From assembly GCF_002868715.1 (NCBI RefSeq), contig NZ_PKLZ01000017.1:1-59849 (forward strand): 59,849 bases of DNA. The letters are read 5' to 3'. This DNA is from Kineobactrum sediminis. Lineage in GTDB: Bacteria > Pseudomonadota > Gammaproteobacteria > Pseudomonadales > Halieaceae. Under the pieces are notes generated by a model. That model worked only from the letters and a program-made list of their open reading frames with translations, searched no databases and was not told where the DNA came from. Numbering within the stretch: position 1 is the stretch's first letter; every line of letters starts with the position of its first letter. Below are positions 44,438 to 54,735 of this stretch, piece after piece. Both the position numbers and the translations under genes were made by a program.

Positions 44438-46693
44438 ATGGCCAAAACCCGTCGTCCCGTTCTTAAACTGTTGCTTGCCACGATCGTCGCAGGAATATTG
44501 TTCCTGGTATATCTGGACATGCGAATTACGTCCACCTTTACCGACAAAATGTGGGAGTTGCCGGCGAAAGTCTATGCACGGCCACTGGAGCTCTTTGTGG
44601 GTGCCTCCCTGTCAGCGGAAGACCTGGCCTGGGAACTGGAAATCCTGGGCTACCGCAAGGTAACTGCTCCGGACAATCCCGGCGAAGTGGCCCGCGCCGG
44701 CAACCGCTTTGAAGTGCATACCCGGGGCTTCGATTTCCCGGGCGAGCGCGAGAGCCCGCGCCGGGTATGGCTGGAAGTACAGGGGCAGCGCCTGCAGGTG
44801 TTGCGAAGCGGGGGCCGGGATATTGACCTGATGCGGCTGGATCCGGTGCAGATTGGCGGTATATATCCTCATCACGGCGAGGACCGGGTTCTGGTGCGGC
44901 TGGATGATGTGCCGGCCACTCTGCCCGCTGCCCTGCTGGCGGTGGAGGACCAGCGTTTTTACCATCACTGGGGCTTCTCCATTACCGGCATAGTGCGGGC
45001 AGCATTCAGTAACCTGCGCTCGGGGCAGATAGTCGCCGGGGGCAGTACCCTTACCCAGCAGCTGGTCAAGAATTACTACCTGACGCCGGAACGCACCATC
45101 GTGCGCAAAATCACTGAAGTGCTGATGGCGATATTGCTGGAAGTTCACTATAGCAAGGAGCAGATTCTCGAGAGCTACCTGAACGAGGTATACCTCGGCC
45201 AGGAGGGGCCGCGTGGCATACACGGGTTCGCGCTTGCGTCCCTCCATTATTTCGACCGGCCATTGCAACAACTGGGCCTGCACCAGCAGGCATTGCTGGT
45301 AGGTATGGTCAAGGGGCCGTCTTTGTACAATCCGCTGCGCAGCCCGGAGCGTGCCCTCGAGCGGCGCAACCTGGTGCTGGACCTGATGGCGGCCCAGAAG
45401 CTGATTCCGGTGGCCGAGGCCCAAGCTGCCAAGGCCAGGCCGTTGGGCCTGAATCATCGGGAGGGTATTCGGGACAGTTTCCCTGCTTATCTTGACCTCG
45501 TCAGGCGCCAGTTGCGGCTGGAGTACCGGGACGAGGACCTGGCGACCCTGGGTCTGAGCATCTTTACCAGCTTTGACCCGTTACTGCAGCGGCAAATGGA
45601 GCGCAGCAGTACCACCATTCTGCAGCAGCTGGATCCCTCCGGGGAACTGCAGACCGCTTCGATAGTAACCCGCTCCGGTAGCGGTGAAGTTGCCGCCCTG
45701 GTCGGTGGGCGCAAGGTGCGCTATGCCGGTTTCAATCGGGCCCTGGATGCGCAACGTCCCGCCGGTTCGCTGCTCAAGCCCGCGGTATACCTTGCGGCCC
45801 TGGAGCAGCCGCAGCGCTATACCCTGGCGACAGTCCTGGCGGACACCCCGTTGCAGGTAGCCGGCCCCGGAGAGCAGATCTGGGAGCCGCGGAATTTCGA
45901 CCGCCAGACTCACGGTGACGTGTTGCTGCTGCAGGCACTGGCGAATTCCTACAATGTGGCCTCTGCGCGGCTGGGCATGGAACTGGGCCTGGATGCGGTA
46001 GTGGACATGCTGCGCCGGCTGGGTATTGAAGGGCCCATCCCGGAAGTGCCGGCACTGACCCTTGGGGCGGGTGCCTATTCGCCCATGGATATGGCGGCAA
46101 TGTATCAGGGCATCGCCTCGGGTGGCTTCCGCATGCCCCTGCGCAGTATTCGCGATATTGTCGATGGCCGTGGCGAGCCGTTGCGCCGTTATCCGCTGGA
46201 ATACGACCGTACTGTGAGCCTGCAGGCTGTGCACCTGGTGCATTATGGCCTGCGTGAAGTGGTACGCGAGGGCACGGGGCGCGGGGTATACAACTATATT
46301 GACAGCGGCTTTGACGTCGCCGGGAAAACGGGAACCACCAATGATGGCCGGGATTCCTGGTTCGCCGGGTTTTCGGGTGATTTGTTGACGGTCACCTGGA
46401 TCGGCCGGGATGATAACGGCCCCACCGGCCTTACTGGCAGTACCGGTGCGCTGAAGGTGTGGGGCCATTTCATGGCGCGCGCCAGCCGTCGCCCGCTGGA
46501 TTATCGCATGCCCGAGGATATGCAGCCCTTCTGGATTGAGGCTACAACCGGCAGGCTGACTGGTGAGGGTTGCCCTGATGCACGGTTAATACCGTTTGTG
46601 ACAGGATCTGAACCCGGGCAGCACAGTGGTTGCAAGGGTGGGCAATCAAAGGTCAGGGACTGGTTCGAGTCCCTGTTTGGTGGTAAGAAGTGA
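44438..46693 (+). CDS. mrcB: Bifunctional penicillin-binding protein 1b
   Basis: PBP1b polymerises and cross-links peptidoglycan. After a short cytoplasmic tail and a membrane anchor (LKLLLATIVAGILFLVYLD) come a UB2H-like regulatory region (about 35-130), the GT51 glycosyltransferase with VEDQRFYHHWGFS and GGSTLTQQLVKNYY, and the transpeptidase. The transpeptidase motifs are SxxK (AGSLLKPAVYL), SxN (ANSYNVAS) and KTG (AGKTGTTNDGRDSWFAGF). From ATG 44438 it is 751 residues. The frame is open further upstream but overlaps the kinase start. Its stop overlaps the LpoP-like lipoprotein start (GTGA). Confidence 0.97.
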   Translation: MAKTRRPVLKLLLATIVAGILFLVYLDMRITSTFTDKMWELPAKVYARPLELFVGASLSAEDLAWELEILGYRKVTAPDNPGEVARAGNRFEVHTRGFDFPGERESPRRVWLEVQGQRLQVLRSGGRDIDLMRLDPVQIGGIYPHHGEDRVLVRLDDVPATLPAALLAVEDQRFYHHWGFSITGIVRAAFSNLRSGQIVAGGSTLTQQLVKNYYLTPERTIVRKITEVLMAILLEVHYSKEQILESYLNEVYLGQEGPRGIHGFALASLHYFDRPLQQLGLHQQALLVGMVKGPSLYNPLRSPERALERRNLVLDLMAAQKLIPVAEAQAAKARPLGLNHREGIRDSFPAYLDLVRRQLRLEYRDEDLATLGLSIFTSFDPLLQRQMERSSTTILQQLDPSGELQTASIVTRSGSGEVAALVGGRKVRYAGFNRALDAQRPAGSLLKPAVYLAALEQPQRYTLATVLADTPLQVAGPGEQIWEPRNFDRQTHGDVLLLQALANSYNVASARLGMELGLDAVVDMLRRLGIEGPIPEVPALTLGAGAYSPMDMAAMYQGIASGGFRMPLRSIRDIVDGRGEPLRRYPLEYDRTVSLQAVHLVHYGLREVVREGTGRGVYNYIDSGFDVAGKTGTTNDGRDSWFAGFSGDLLTVTWIGRDDNGPTGLTGSTGALKVWGHFMARASRRPLDYRMPEDMQPFWIEATTGRLTGEGCPDARLIPFVTGSEPGQHSGCKGGQSKVRDWFESLFGGKK

Positions 46694-47130
46694 AGACAAT
46701 GACTCTGATTCTGCAACGAAGTCTGCTGCTGGCCCTGGCGGCGGCGCTGGTGGGCTGTTCTATATACAGCGTTCCACAGAGCGGCCGCGCGCCGGTGGAG
46801 ACGCGGCCCGATCCCACGGTGGTGACACCGGGTAGCCCTGCACCCGGAGGGTCCGCTCTCCCGGAAGCGGAACCTAATGTTGTGCGTGCCTATAGTGCGT
46901 TGGTTGCACAGGCGGAAGGGGCTACGGCGCGGGGAGATTACGATCAGGCGCTGGCGTTGCTGGAGCGTGCCCAGCGCATTGATCCCGAGAGTGCGGAAAT
47001 CTACCTGCACCTGGCCCGCACCTATGCCAGCCAGGGGCAGATGGCGCAGTCGCGAGCCACGGCATCACGGGGAACGCTGTACTGCCGCAATGAGTCAGAA
47101 TGCGATGCCCTGCACGCCCTGGCGCGCTAG
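46690..47130 (+). CDS. lpoP: LpoP-like TPR lipoprotein, probable PBP1b activator
   Basis: A 146-residue lipoprotein. The signal sequence ends in a lipobox LVGC with Cys23. A Pro/Gly/Thr-rich linker (about 28-60) suited to crossing the periplasm follows, then tetratricopeptide-type helices (GDYDQALALLERAQRIDPESAEIYLHLARTYASQ). P. aeruginosa LpoP is a TPR outer-membrane lipoprotein encoded beside ponB/mrcB that activates PBP1b, and this gene overlaps mrcB by four bases. Two late cysteines (LYCRNESECDAL) could form a disulfide. The start is GTG 46690; ATG 46699 is an alternative. The functional assignment rests on domain type plus context. Confidence 0.78.
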   Translation: MKTMTLILQRSLLLALAAALVGCSIYSVPQSGRAPVETRPDPTVVTPGSPAPGGSALPEAEPNVVRAYSALVAQAEGATARGDYDQALALLERAQRIDPESAEIYLHLARTYASQGQMAQSRATASRGTLYCRNESECDALHALAR

Positions 47131-48605
47131 CCCGGATTCTCGCAGCGTACCTCAAATCCTTCCGCGGTGGCTTCGAAGCGTAGCTGCTGGTTGATGCACT
47201 CCGGCGTATCGCCGGCAGAATGGCTGACAAAGATCATTTGCGTGTCGCTGTATCGTGCGATGTGATCAATGGCCCGCAGGAGTAGTTTGCGGTGAGTGCC
47301 ATCCAGGCCCAGCGTAGGCTCGTCCAATAGCAGAATTGCTGGCGATTTGACCATTGCCCTGGCCAGCAACACCATCCGTTGCAGGCCGAACGACAGGGTA
47401 TCGAAACCGGTGCGGGCATAATCTGCCAACCCCAGTGCTGCCAGCCACTGTTCGGCCGTGCGTCGCTGTACATCGCCGCAATGATCAAACAGGCCCACGC
47501 TATCAAAAAAGCCGGATACCACCACTTCCAGTGGTGTCATATTGCGGGCGAAGTTGAGCTGCAGCTGGGTATCGAGCTGCCCGTATTTCTGTTTGATATC
47601 CCAGATGCTCTCACCGCTGCCCCGCTTGCGACCGAACAGGGTGATATCCTGGCCATAGGCTTTGTGGTTGTCGCCGGTGATCAGGCTCAATAGCGTGGTC
47701 TTGCCGCAGCCGTTGGGGCCAGAGACACAGCTGTGTTGGCCACGCTCGAATATCCAGTTCACATTGCGCAGCACCTGCACCTCGCCATAGCGCACGTCAA
47801 CCTGGCGCAGTGCCAGCAGCGGCCCGTCCGGCAGGCTATAGGGACGGGTAGCGGGTGGGGGCAGTGTGCCCAGTGGTGGTTGCGGCGGATTCATCAACGC
47901 GGCTACATCAGCCCGCGCCATCACTGTCGCGCGCTCATCCGCACACAGTACCCGGCCGGCATCGAGCACCAGCACATGGCCCACGCCCTCGGGCACGTCC
48001 TCCAGTTGCCGGCATAACAGCAGGACATTGCCGGAGCTTGCCAACAGCTCATCAATCGCACGCTGCATGGCTTCCTGGCTGGCCCGGTCAAGACCGTCCA
48101 GCGGGCTGTCCAGTATCAGTAGTGCGGGATCACTCAGCAGGGCGCGCACCAGCAGGGTTTTGCGCATTTCTCCGGTAGAAATGAAACGCAGCCCGCGCTT
48201 GAGGGTATGGCCGATGTGCAACCGCTCTACCCAGTCGTAAAAACGTGCATCAGGAGAGCGACCCCCAAGAATGGCGTCCTCTACCCGGGTGCCGGGATCC
48301 GAGGCATCGGCGCGGAATTCTCCATCATCCAGTTTTCGGTCACGGGCACACAGGGCCTGGGCCTGCTCAAAGCAAACATAGGCAATTCCGTGTGTATCCA
48401 GGCCGGGCGAGCGCTCATAGTCGCCGGAGTAATGCTTTTCCTCGCCACTCAAAATGCGGGCTACACTGGTTTTCCCGGCGCCATTGGGGCCGACGAGAGC
48501 CCACTGCTGTCCCGCTTTGACCGTCCAGTTGAGCTGCCTGAGAGCTGGTTTTGCCCGATATACCAGATGGATATCCTGCAGGTCGAAGAGGGTGTTTGTT
48601 GCCAT
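47127..48605 (-). CDS. ModF-like ABC protein with two fused ATPase domains
   Basis: A 492-residue soluble protein with two complete nucleotide-binding domains and no membrane span. Domain 1 has Walker A GPNGAGKTS, signature ISTGEMRKTLL and Walker B LLILDSPLDGLD. Domain 2 has GPNGCGKTT, LSFGLQRMVLL, LLLDEPTLGLD and the switch histidine in FVSHSAGDTPE. The length and layout match E. coli ModF (490), named for its place in the mod locus but of unproven function. No molybdate transporter genes are nearby. It converges on the LpoP-like gene with stops overlapping by four bases. Confidence 0.85.
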   Translation of the reverse strand: MATNTLFDLQDIHLVYRAKPALRQLNWTVKAGQQWALVGPNGAGKTSVARILSGEEKHYSGDYERSPGLDTHGIAYVCFEQAQALCARDRKLDDGEFRADASDPGTRVEDAILGGRSPDARFYDWVERLHIGHTLKRGLRFISTGEMRKTLLVRALLSDPALLILDSPLDGLDRASQEAMQRAIDELLASSGNVLLLCRQLEDVPEGVGHVLVLDAGRVLCADERATVMARADVAALMNPPQPPLGTLPPPATRPYSLPDGPLLALRQVDVRYGEVQVLRNVNWIFERGQHSCVSGPNGCGKTTLLSLITGDNHKAYGQDITLFGRKRGSGESIWDIKQKYGQLDTQLQLNFARNMTPLEVVVSGFFDSVGLFDHCGDVQRRTAEQWLAALGLADYARTGFDTLSFGLQRMVLLARAMVKSPAILLLDEPTLGLDGTHRKLLLRAIDHIARYSDTQMIFVSHSAGDTPECINQQLRFEATAEGFEVRCENPG

Positions 48606-48681
48606 AATTGCCTGTGTCCTTGATTCATGTGACTTGTCAGCGTGGTCCGGGGCTGGCTTAATCCGGTGCCGGCTAACAGGA

Positions 48682-49311
48682 ATGTCATCGTTGTCTATCG
48701 CGTTATTACAAATGATCGAGACGGAGCTGTCGTCTCACCGTCCTTCCCGCCCCTGGCTGCGGCGGTTAATGCAACGCTCCGCAGTGGCCATTATCCTGCA
48801 AGTGCAGGATGGTGAACTGCACATTCTAATGATCAAACGGGCAGAAAGGGAGGGTGATCCCTGGTCGGGACACATGGCATTCCCGGGTGGTCGCATGGAC
48901 CCGGGTGATGCCCATGGTTACGCGGTTGCCCTGCGGGAAACCCGCGAGGAGATAGGTCTGGATCTGGAGCGGCAGGCCCACTGTATCGGCAGACTCTCGG
49001 ATATCAATGCCCGGCCGCGCGTGCGCAGTCTGGGAATGGCCGTGAGCCCCTTTGTTTTTCGTATGGACCGACCTGCACACTGCACTATCAACCACGAGGT
49101 GGCGGAAGTCGTTTGGGTGCCGCTGGAGTTCCTGTTGAATAATGCAAACCGCAAGACCATGAGCTGGCAGCGCAAGCGCCTAAAACTGAAAATGCCCTGT
49201 TATTTCTATGGTGAACGCCGGATCTGGGGATTGTCTCTGGCCATGCTGGACGAATTGATGGACTTGATCGAGGGCAGCAGCAGCCGACGAAAATCGTGGA
49301 ATCGCCGCTGA
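48682..49311 (+). CDS. NUDIX hydrolase, CoA-pyrophosphatase (NudL) type
   Basis: A 209-residue NUDIX protein with the box GGRMDPGDAHGYAVALRE followed by TREEIGLDL, which supplies the REXXEE metal-binding glutamates. The preceding HMAFPGG and the downstream PCYFYGERRIWGL match the NudL/CoAse subgroup, which splits CoA and other pyrophosphates. Start choice is uncertain: ATG 48682 has AGGA too close upstream, and ATG 48712 would remove ten residues. It is divergent from the ModF-like gene across about 75 bp and converges on the TIMP-like gene. Confidence 0.88.
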   Translation: MSSLSIALLQMIETELSSHRPSRPWLRRLMQRSAVAIILQVQDGELHILMIKRAEREGDPWSGHMAFPGGRMDPGDAHGYAVALRETREEIGLDLERQAHCIGRLSDINARPRVRSLGMAVSPFVFRMDRPAHCTINHEVAEVVWVPLEFLLNNANRKTMSWQRKRLKLKMPCYFYGERRIWGLSLAMLDELMDLIEGSSSRRKSWNRR

Positions 49312-49325
49312 TATCGGTGCCGGGG

Positions 49326-49952
49326 TCAGCGTTCGTCGCGCAGGAACTCCCGGGTATCGAGCATCAGCTCGCGCAGGGCAGGGTCTTCGCGACTGGCTTT
49401 TACCAGAGCCTGGCGGTCGACCTCACCGCGCACGTATGCGGCCAGGAGGTCCAGGAGCACGGGTGTCATTTTGGGTGTGCGTTCCCAGCGTGGGGCGTTG
49501 ACCAGGTTGCCGGTAACCCAGCCATCCTGTAATTCCAGCCAGTAGCCACCACAACTCGACAGCCGGTAATCTCCGATACGGCCGTAGCTGATATTGGGGG
49601 TGCCGGGGTCAAAGCCTCCCGGTACTTCCTCATTGATCCGGTACAGCGCCATAACCCACCGGCTACCGGGGGGGAAATTTTCTGCAGGTGGACGACAGTA
49701 GTCGCGTGCCTGCAGCCAGATGCGCACAGTCTCCTGTACCTCGCGCCCGCGCAGGATTCGCTCCAGCGCCAGGTCTACGGAATTGCCCTTGCGACTGATA
49801 ATGGTTCCGGTCACGACCAGATCCGCCTCTGCCTGCACCTCACTGAAATCGCCCTGCCACAAGCAGGCGCACTCGTCGGCAGGTTGCGCTGAGGTCATCG
49901 GCGCCATTACCGCCAGTACCGCAAGCCAAACCAGTGTACGCACTCTTCTCAT
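49326..49952 (-). CDS. Secreted TIMP/NTR-like protein of unknown function
   Basis: A 208-residue protein with a clear signal peptide (LVWLAVLAVMAPMTSA, cleavage before QPADE). The mature N-terminus has a Cys-X-Cys pair (Cys28, Cys30 in CACLWQGDF) followed by a beta pattern, ADLVVTGTIISRKG...LALERILRGREVQETVRIWLQARDYC (seen in pieces). This follows the netrin/TIMP OB-fold layout: CxC, a hydrophobic strand with V/TGxI, a KG-type turn, then a Cys (Cys86). Cys134 in SSCGGYW could pair with one of the first two. The C-terminal 60 residues are helical. It is the third gene after hemL-hemB, nine bases from hemB. Similarity to the fold is inference from pattern. Confidence 0.6.
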   Translation of the reverse strand: MRRVRTLVWLAVLAVMAPMTSAQPADECACLWQGDFSEVQAEADLVVTGTIISRKGNSVDLALERILRGREVQETVRIWLQARDYCRPPAENFPPGSRWVMALYRINEEVPGGFDPGTPNISYGRIGDYRLSSCGGYWLELQDGWVTGNLVNAPRWERTPKMTPVLLDLLAAYVRGEVDRQALVKASREDPALRELMLDTREFLRDER

Positions 49953-49961
49953 GGCGCCGGT

Positions 49962-50981
<1,020 letters not shown>

Positions 50982-52262
50982 TTAGCGCTGGGTAAAGGCG
51001 TGGGCAGCGGCCGCTATTGTGGCTTCAATGTCGGCATCGGTGTGGGCGGAAGACATGAAACCTGCCTCATAGGAGGCCGGAGCCAGGTAGACGCCCTGAG
51101 CCAGCATATGATGAAAAAAGCGGTTGAAAGCGGCCGTATCACAGGCCATGACCTGGCTGTAGTTGGTCACGCTGGGCGCATCGGTAAAAAATCCGCCAAA
51201 CATGGTGCCGCTGTGATTAGTGGTGAAGGGGACGCCAGCGGCGGCCGCGGCTTTTTCCAGGCCGGTACAGAGCGCGGTCGTGCGCGCAAACACCGGCTCG
51301 TAAAAACCGGGTGCTGAAATTACTTCAAGGGTGGCAAGCCCTGCAGCCATGGCAATCGGGTTACCCGACAGGGTGCCTGCCTGGTATACCGGCCCGAGCG
51401 GTGCGATTTGTTCCATGATTTCGCGTTTGCCACCGAAAGCGCCCACTGGCATGCCGCCACCGATAACCTTACCGAGACAGGTAAGATCCGCTTCTATGCC
51501 ATAGTGCCCCTGGGCGCCGTGCAGGCCAAAGCGGAAGCCCGTCATCACCTCGTCCATGATCAGCACGGCACCATGGGCACTGCACATCTCCCGCATGGTT
51601 TCGAGAAAGCCCGGTTGTGGCGGGATGCAGTTCATGTTGCCCACCACCGGCTCGACGATCACGCAGGCAATTTTGTCGCCGTGCTCGGCGAAGGCCCGGC
51701 GCAGCTCGTCACTGTCGTTGTAGGTCAGGGTCATGGTGTAGTCAGCCAGCGCCGCCGGCACACCCGGGGAACTGGGTACGCCCATGGTCAATGCCCCGGA
51801 CCCTGCCTTGACCAGCAACGAGTCTGAATGCCCGTGGTAACAGCCTTCGAATTTTATAATGGTGTCACGGCCCGTATAGCCCCGAGCCAGGCGAATCGCG
51901 CTCATGGTGGCTTCGGTCCCGGAGTTCACCATGCGAACCATGTCCATGCCCGGCATCACTTCGCAGATGCGGTCCGCAAGCTGGATCTCAAGCTCTGTCG
52001 GGGCGCCAAAACTCAGGCCCTTTTCACTTTGCCTGATGACTGCCTCGCGCACGTGGGGATGGTTGTGCCCCATCAGCATGGGACCCCAGGACAGCACATA
52101 ATCAATGTAACGCTTGCCCTCACAGTCATAAAACCAGGCACCTTCGCTGCGCTCGACGAATACGGGGCTGCCGCCTACAGCCTTGAACGCCCGCACCGGT
52201 GAGTTGACACCACCGGGAATGTGTCGTTGTGCGCGTTCAAATAATTGCTCGGATGTACTCAT
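50982..52262 (-). CDS. hemL: Glutamate-1-semialdehyde 2,1-aminomutase HemL
   Basis: HemL makes 5-aminolevulinate from glutamate-1-semialdehyde in the C5 heme pathway. The PLP lysine is in [19 protein letters not shown]. Other family segments are [58 protein letters not shown] and [12 protein letters not shown]. At 426 residues it matches E. coli HemL. It lies between hemJ and hemB, so three tetrapyrrole genes are consecutive on this strand. Confidence 0.99.
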   Translation of the reverse strand: MSTSEQLFERAQRHIPGGVNSPVRAFKAVGGSPVFVERSEGAWFYDCEGKRYIDYVLSWGPMLMGHNHPHVREAVIRQSEKGLSFGAPTELEIQLADRICEVMPGMDMVRMVNSGTEATMSAIRLARGYTGRDTIIKFEGCYHGHSDSLLVKAGSGALTMGVPSSPGVPAALADYTMTLTYNDSDELRRAFAEHGDKIACVIVEPVVGNMNCIPPQPGFLETMREMCSAHGAVLIMDEVMTGFRFGLHGAQGHYGIEADLTCLGKVIGGGMPVGAFGGKREIMEQIAPLGPVYQAGTLSGNPIAMAAGLATLEVISAPGFYEPVFARTTALCTGLEKAAAAAGVPFTTNHSGTMFGGFFTDAPSVTNYSQVMACDTAAFNRFFHHMLAQGVYLAPASYEAGFMSSAHTDADIEATIAAAAHAFTQR

Positions 52263-52368
52263 TAAATGGCTTCCTGAAGGTGGATGGCGCTAGTGCTGCG
52301 AAGAGCCTGATTGACGGGATGAATTATCGGCCCCGGGCCACAGAATTTCCAGTATTGACCCGTTTGCG

Positions 52369-52788
52369 TCAAACAGGTTTCACTACGGCCAGAATGATCA
52401 TTGCGAACAGGAACAATACCGGTATTTCATTAAAAAAGCGGTAAAAGACATGGCCGTGATTGTCCGTGTCCGCATTCACTGCGCGAACGTAGCGGCCGCA
52501 TTGCAGATGATAGCCCACCAGGAATACGGCGCCCGCGAGTTTCAGCCACAACCACAGTGCGGTGAAATAATAGCCGGGATTACTGCCAAGCAAGGCAATA
52601 CCAAAGCCGATAGTCAGTAGCATGAATGGCGTCACAAAGCGGTAGAGCTTGCGCGCCATAATCGCCAGCTGGGCGCGGATGGCAGGGTTTTCACTGGCTG
52701 CGAAATTGACCAGAATGCGCGGCAGGTAAAACAGCCCGGCAAACCAGCACACCATGAAAATGAGATGAAAGGACTTGAGCCACAACAT
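52369..52788 (-). CDS. hemJ: Protoporphyrinogen IX oxidase HemJ
   Basis: HemJ oxidises protoporphyrinogen IX to protoporphyrin IX in bacteria lacking HemG/HemY. It is a 139-residue, four-helix membrane protein with the signature N-terminus WLKSFHLIFMVCWFAGLFYLPR containing conserved His8, the cytoplasmic loop lysine/arginine region MARKLYRFVTPFM, and WLWLKLAGAVFLVGYH. I start at ATG 52788; the longer frame to 52920 reads through the argC promoter region. It is upstream of hemL and divergent from argC, the latter as in Pseudomonas. Confidence 0.92.
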   Translation of the reverse strand: MLWLKSFHLIFMVCWFAGLFYLPRILVNFAASENPAIRAQLAIMARKLYRFVTPFMLLTIGFGIALLGSNPGYYFTALWLWLKLAGAVFLVGYHLQCGRYVRAVNADTDNHGHVFYRFFNEIPVLFLFAMIILAVVKPV

Positions 52789-52841
52789 GGGGGTCGCCTT
52801 GGTCTCGAGTATATGGATTGGGAAAAACTGCATATTAACAG

Positions 52842-52869
52842 TTATCAAGGCAGAGTTTACTTTTATACT
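52842..52869 (+). promoter_or_regulatory. Candidate argC promoter
   Basis: TTATCA (52842-52847) and TATACT (52864-52869) are spaced by 16 bases, about 80 bases before the argC ATG. I could not identify a convincing ArgR operator nearby. GGGAGAAG (52941-52948) is the ribosome-binding site. Confidence 0.4.
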
Positions 52870-52949
52870 GGTATCCGCAACAGGCCTCGGCGCACGTCCA
52901 GCGGTAAAGCCAGGCAGCAAAAGCGTCGCAACAACGGCAGGGAGAAGAG

Positions 52950-53981
52950 ATGATCAGGGCAGGTATTGTAGGTGGGACCGGGTATACCGGAGTGGAATTG
53001 CTGCGCTTGCTGGCGCTGCACGGCGGCGTCGAGGTGGTGGCCATCACTTCCCGTGCTGAAGCCGGACGTCGCGTGGATGACCTGTTCCCCAATTTGCGTG
53101 GCTACTATGAACTTGTTTTTGCCGAGCCCGAGGTGAGCCTGCTGGCGAATTGCGATGTAGTATTTTTTGCTACCCCTCATAATGTCGCCATGCAGCTGGT
53201 ACCGGAGTTGCTGGCTGCCGGTACGCGGGTGGTGGATCTGTCCGCTGACTACCGTATCCGCGATGCCAGCGTATGGTCACAATGGTATGGCGAACCCCAT
53301 AGCAGCCCGCAGCTTCTGGAACAGGCGGTTTACGGCCTGCCGGAAGTGAATCGCGACAGTATTCGCGAGGCGCAACTGGTGGCGTGCCCGGGTTGCTACC
53401 CAACGGCGATCCAGCTGGGCTGGATACCGCTGTTGGCCAGGGGCCTGGTAGCTCCCGCAGAGCTGATTGCCAGCGCGGCATCGGGTGCCAGCGGCGCCGG
53501 CCGCCAGGCCAAGATTGACAATCTCCTGAGCGAAGTGGGTGGCAGTTTCAAAGCCTACGGTGTTTCCGGGCATCGCCATTTGCCGGAGATAGAGCAGGGA
53601 CTGCAGGATGTTGCAGGTGGCCCGGTAGCGGTGACCTTCGTGCCGCACCTGTTGCCCATTGTTCGCGGTATTCACGCAACGCTCTTTGGTCGCTTACTGG
53701 AAGATGACACCGATCTGCAGGCGCTGTTTGAAGACTATTACCGAGACGAGCCGTTTGTCGAGGTACTGCCGCCCGGCATGTTTCCCCAGACCCGTACGGT
53801 CAAAGGTGCAAACCGTTGCCAGCTCTCAGTGATGGTGCCACAGCAGCGGGACACCGTTGTGGTGATGTCGGTGATAGATAACCTGGTGAAGGGCGCTTCG
53901 GGGCAGGCGGTACAAAACATGAACATCATGTTCGGCTTACCTGAAACCCAGGGCCTTGAGCTGATTGGCCTGTTGCCGTGA
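52950..53981 (+). CDS. argC: N-acetyl-gamma-glutamyl-phosphate reductase ArgC
   Basis: ArgC reduces N-acetylglutamyl phosphate in arginine synthesis. The NADP-binding start is [19 protein letters not shown]. The catalytic cysteine sits in [14 protein letters not shown] (about residue 150), and the acid/base histidine region is [30 protein letters not shown] follows. At 343 residues it is a type 1 ArgC. It starts the plus-strand run argC - coiled-coil protein - bactofilin - erpA. Confidence 0.98.
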   Translation: MIRAGIVGGTGYTGVELLRLLALHGGVEVVAITSRAEAGRRVDDLFPNLRGYYELVFAEPEVSLLANCDVVFFATPHNVAMQLVPELLAAGTRVVDLSADYRIRDASVWSQWYGEPHSSPQLLEQAVYGLPEVNRDSIREAQLVACPGCYPTAIQLGWIPLLARGLVAPAELIASAASGASGAGRQAKIDNLLSEVGGSFKAYGVSGHRHLPEIEQGLQDVAGGPVAVTFVPHLLPIVRGIHATLFGRLLEDDTDLQALFEDYYRDEPFVEVLPPGMFPQTRTVKGANRCQLSVMVPQQRDTVVVMSVIDNLVKGASGQAVQNMNIMFGLPETQGLELIGLLP

Positions 53982-53988
53982 GGTGGCT

Positions 53989-54735
53989 GTGAGCACCGAC
54001 CGCTATCGGACTGTTATCCGGCGCTATCATGTTCGCCACCGCGAAATACTGGTGCTGGCACTGTCACTGGTAGCGGCTCTGGTACTGGCAGCGGGATTCA
54101 TGCTGGGACGTGAAGCGGCCTTTAGCGGTGTCGGAGTTGACCCGCAGCGGTACCGGGAGCAGGGTGCAGAGCTGAAGCGCGCTCGTCAGCAAATTATCGA
54201 ACTCGAGCGCGAGTTGGGTGTCTACGAGGCTCGCCACGAGGTCGATCGCGCTGCCCTGGAATTGGTGCGCCGTGAGTTGGCGGTGCAGAAGGACCACGCT
54301 GCGGGCCTTGAGGAAGGCATTCGTTTCTATCGTGGATTGATGGCGCCGGGAGAAATCGCTCAGGGTCTGAGTCTGCGTCCAATTGAACTGGTTGGCCTGG
54401 AAGAGCCAAACCGCTTCGGTTTCCGCATTGTGGCCCAACAGGAAGCGCGCAAGCATCGACCGGTACAAGGCGAACTCTATGCCGAAATACAGGGTGAGTT
54501 GAATGGCGAGCGCCGAAGTTTCCCACTGGGCGATTTGAGCAATGATCTCGAGGGCACTATTCTCCCTCTACGGTTTCGCTATTTTCAGTCAATTGAAGGC
54601 CAGTTGACCTTGCCTGAGGGTTTTGAACCCCAGTGGGTGAGCGTGGTGGCGTCCATGTCCTCGCCTCGCAAGGCCGAGGCAAAAGAGCAGTATCCATGGA
54701 TTTTGCAGGAGAAGTTCACGCATGTTGGGAAGTAA
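53989..54735 (+). CDS. Membrane-anchored coiled-coil protein (function unknown)
   Basis: A 248-residue protein. After a basic cytoplasmic N-terminus (RYRTVIRRYHVRHRE) comes one membrane span (ILVLALSLVAALVLAAGFML), a long coiled coil (about 45-110) rich in Glu/Arg/Leu heptads, and a beta-rich C-terminal domain with LRPIELVGLEEPNRFGFRIVAQQE and ILPLRFRYFQSIEGQLTLPEGF. Conserved homologues occur at this place in Pseudomonas but carry no known function. It starts at GTG 53989, eight bases after argC, and its last 14 bases overlap the bactofilin gene. The architecture suggests an inner-membrane anchor or scaffold. Confidence 0.75.
   Translation: MSTDRYRTVIRRYHVRHREILVLALSLVAALVLAAGFMLGREAAFSGVGVDPQRYREQGAELKRARQQIIELERELGVYEARHEVDRAALELVRRELAVQKDHAAGLEEGIRFYRGLMAPGEIAQGLSLRPIELVGLEEPNRFGFRIVAQQEARKHRPVQGELYAEIQGELNGERRSFPLGDLSNDLEGTILPLRFRYFQSIEGQLTLPEGFEPQWVSVVASMSSPRKAEAKEQYPWILQEKFTHVGK

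Noticed and set aside
45581-46468. A 295-codon open frame antisense to mrcB
   Set aside because: It is a shadow of the transpeptidase domain, rich in His/Arg/Gln, with no motif and no ribosome-binding site.
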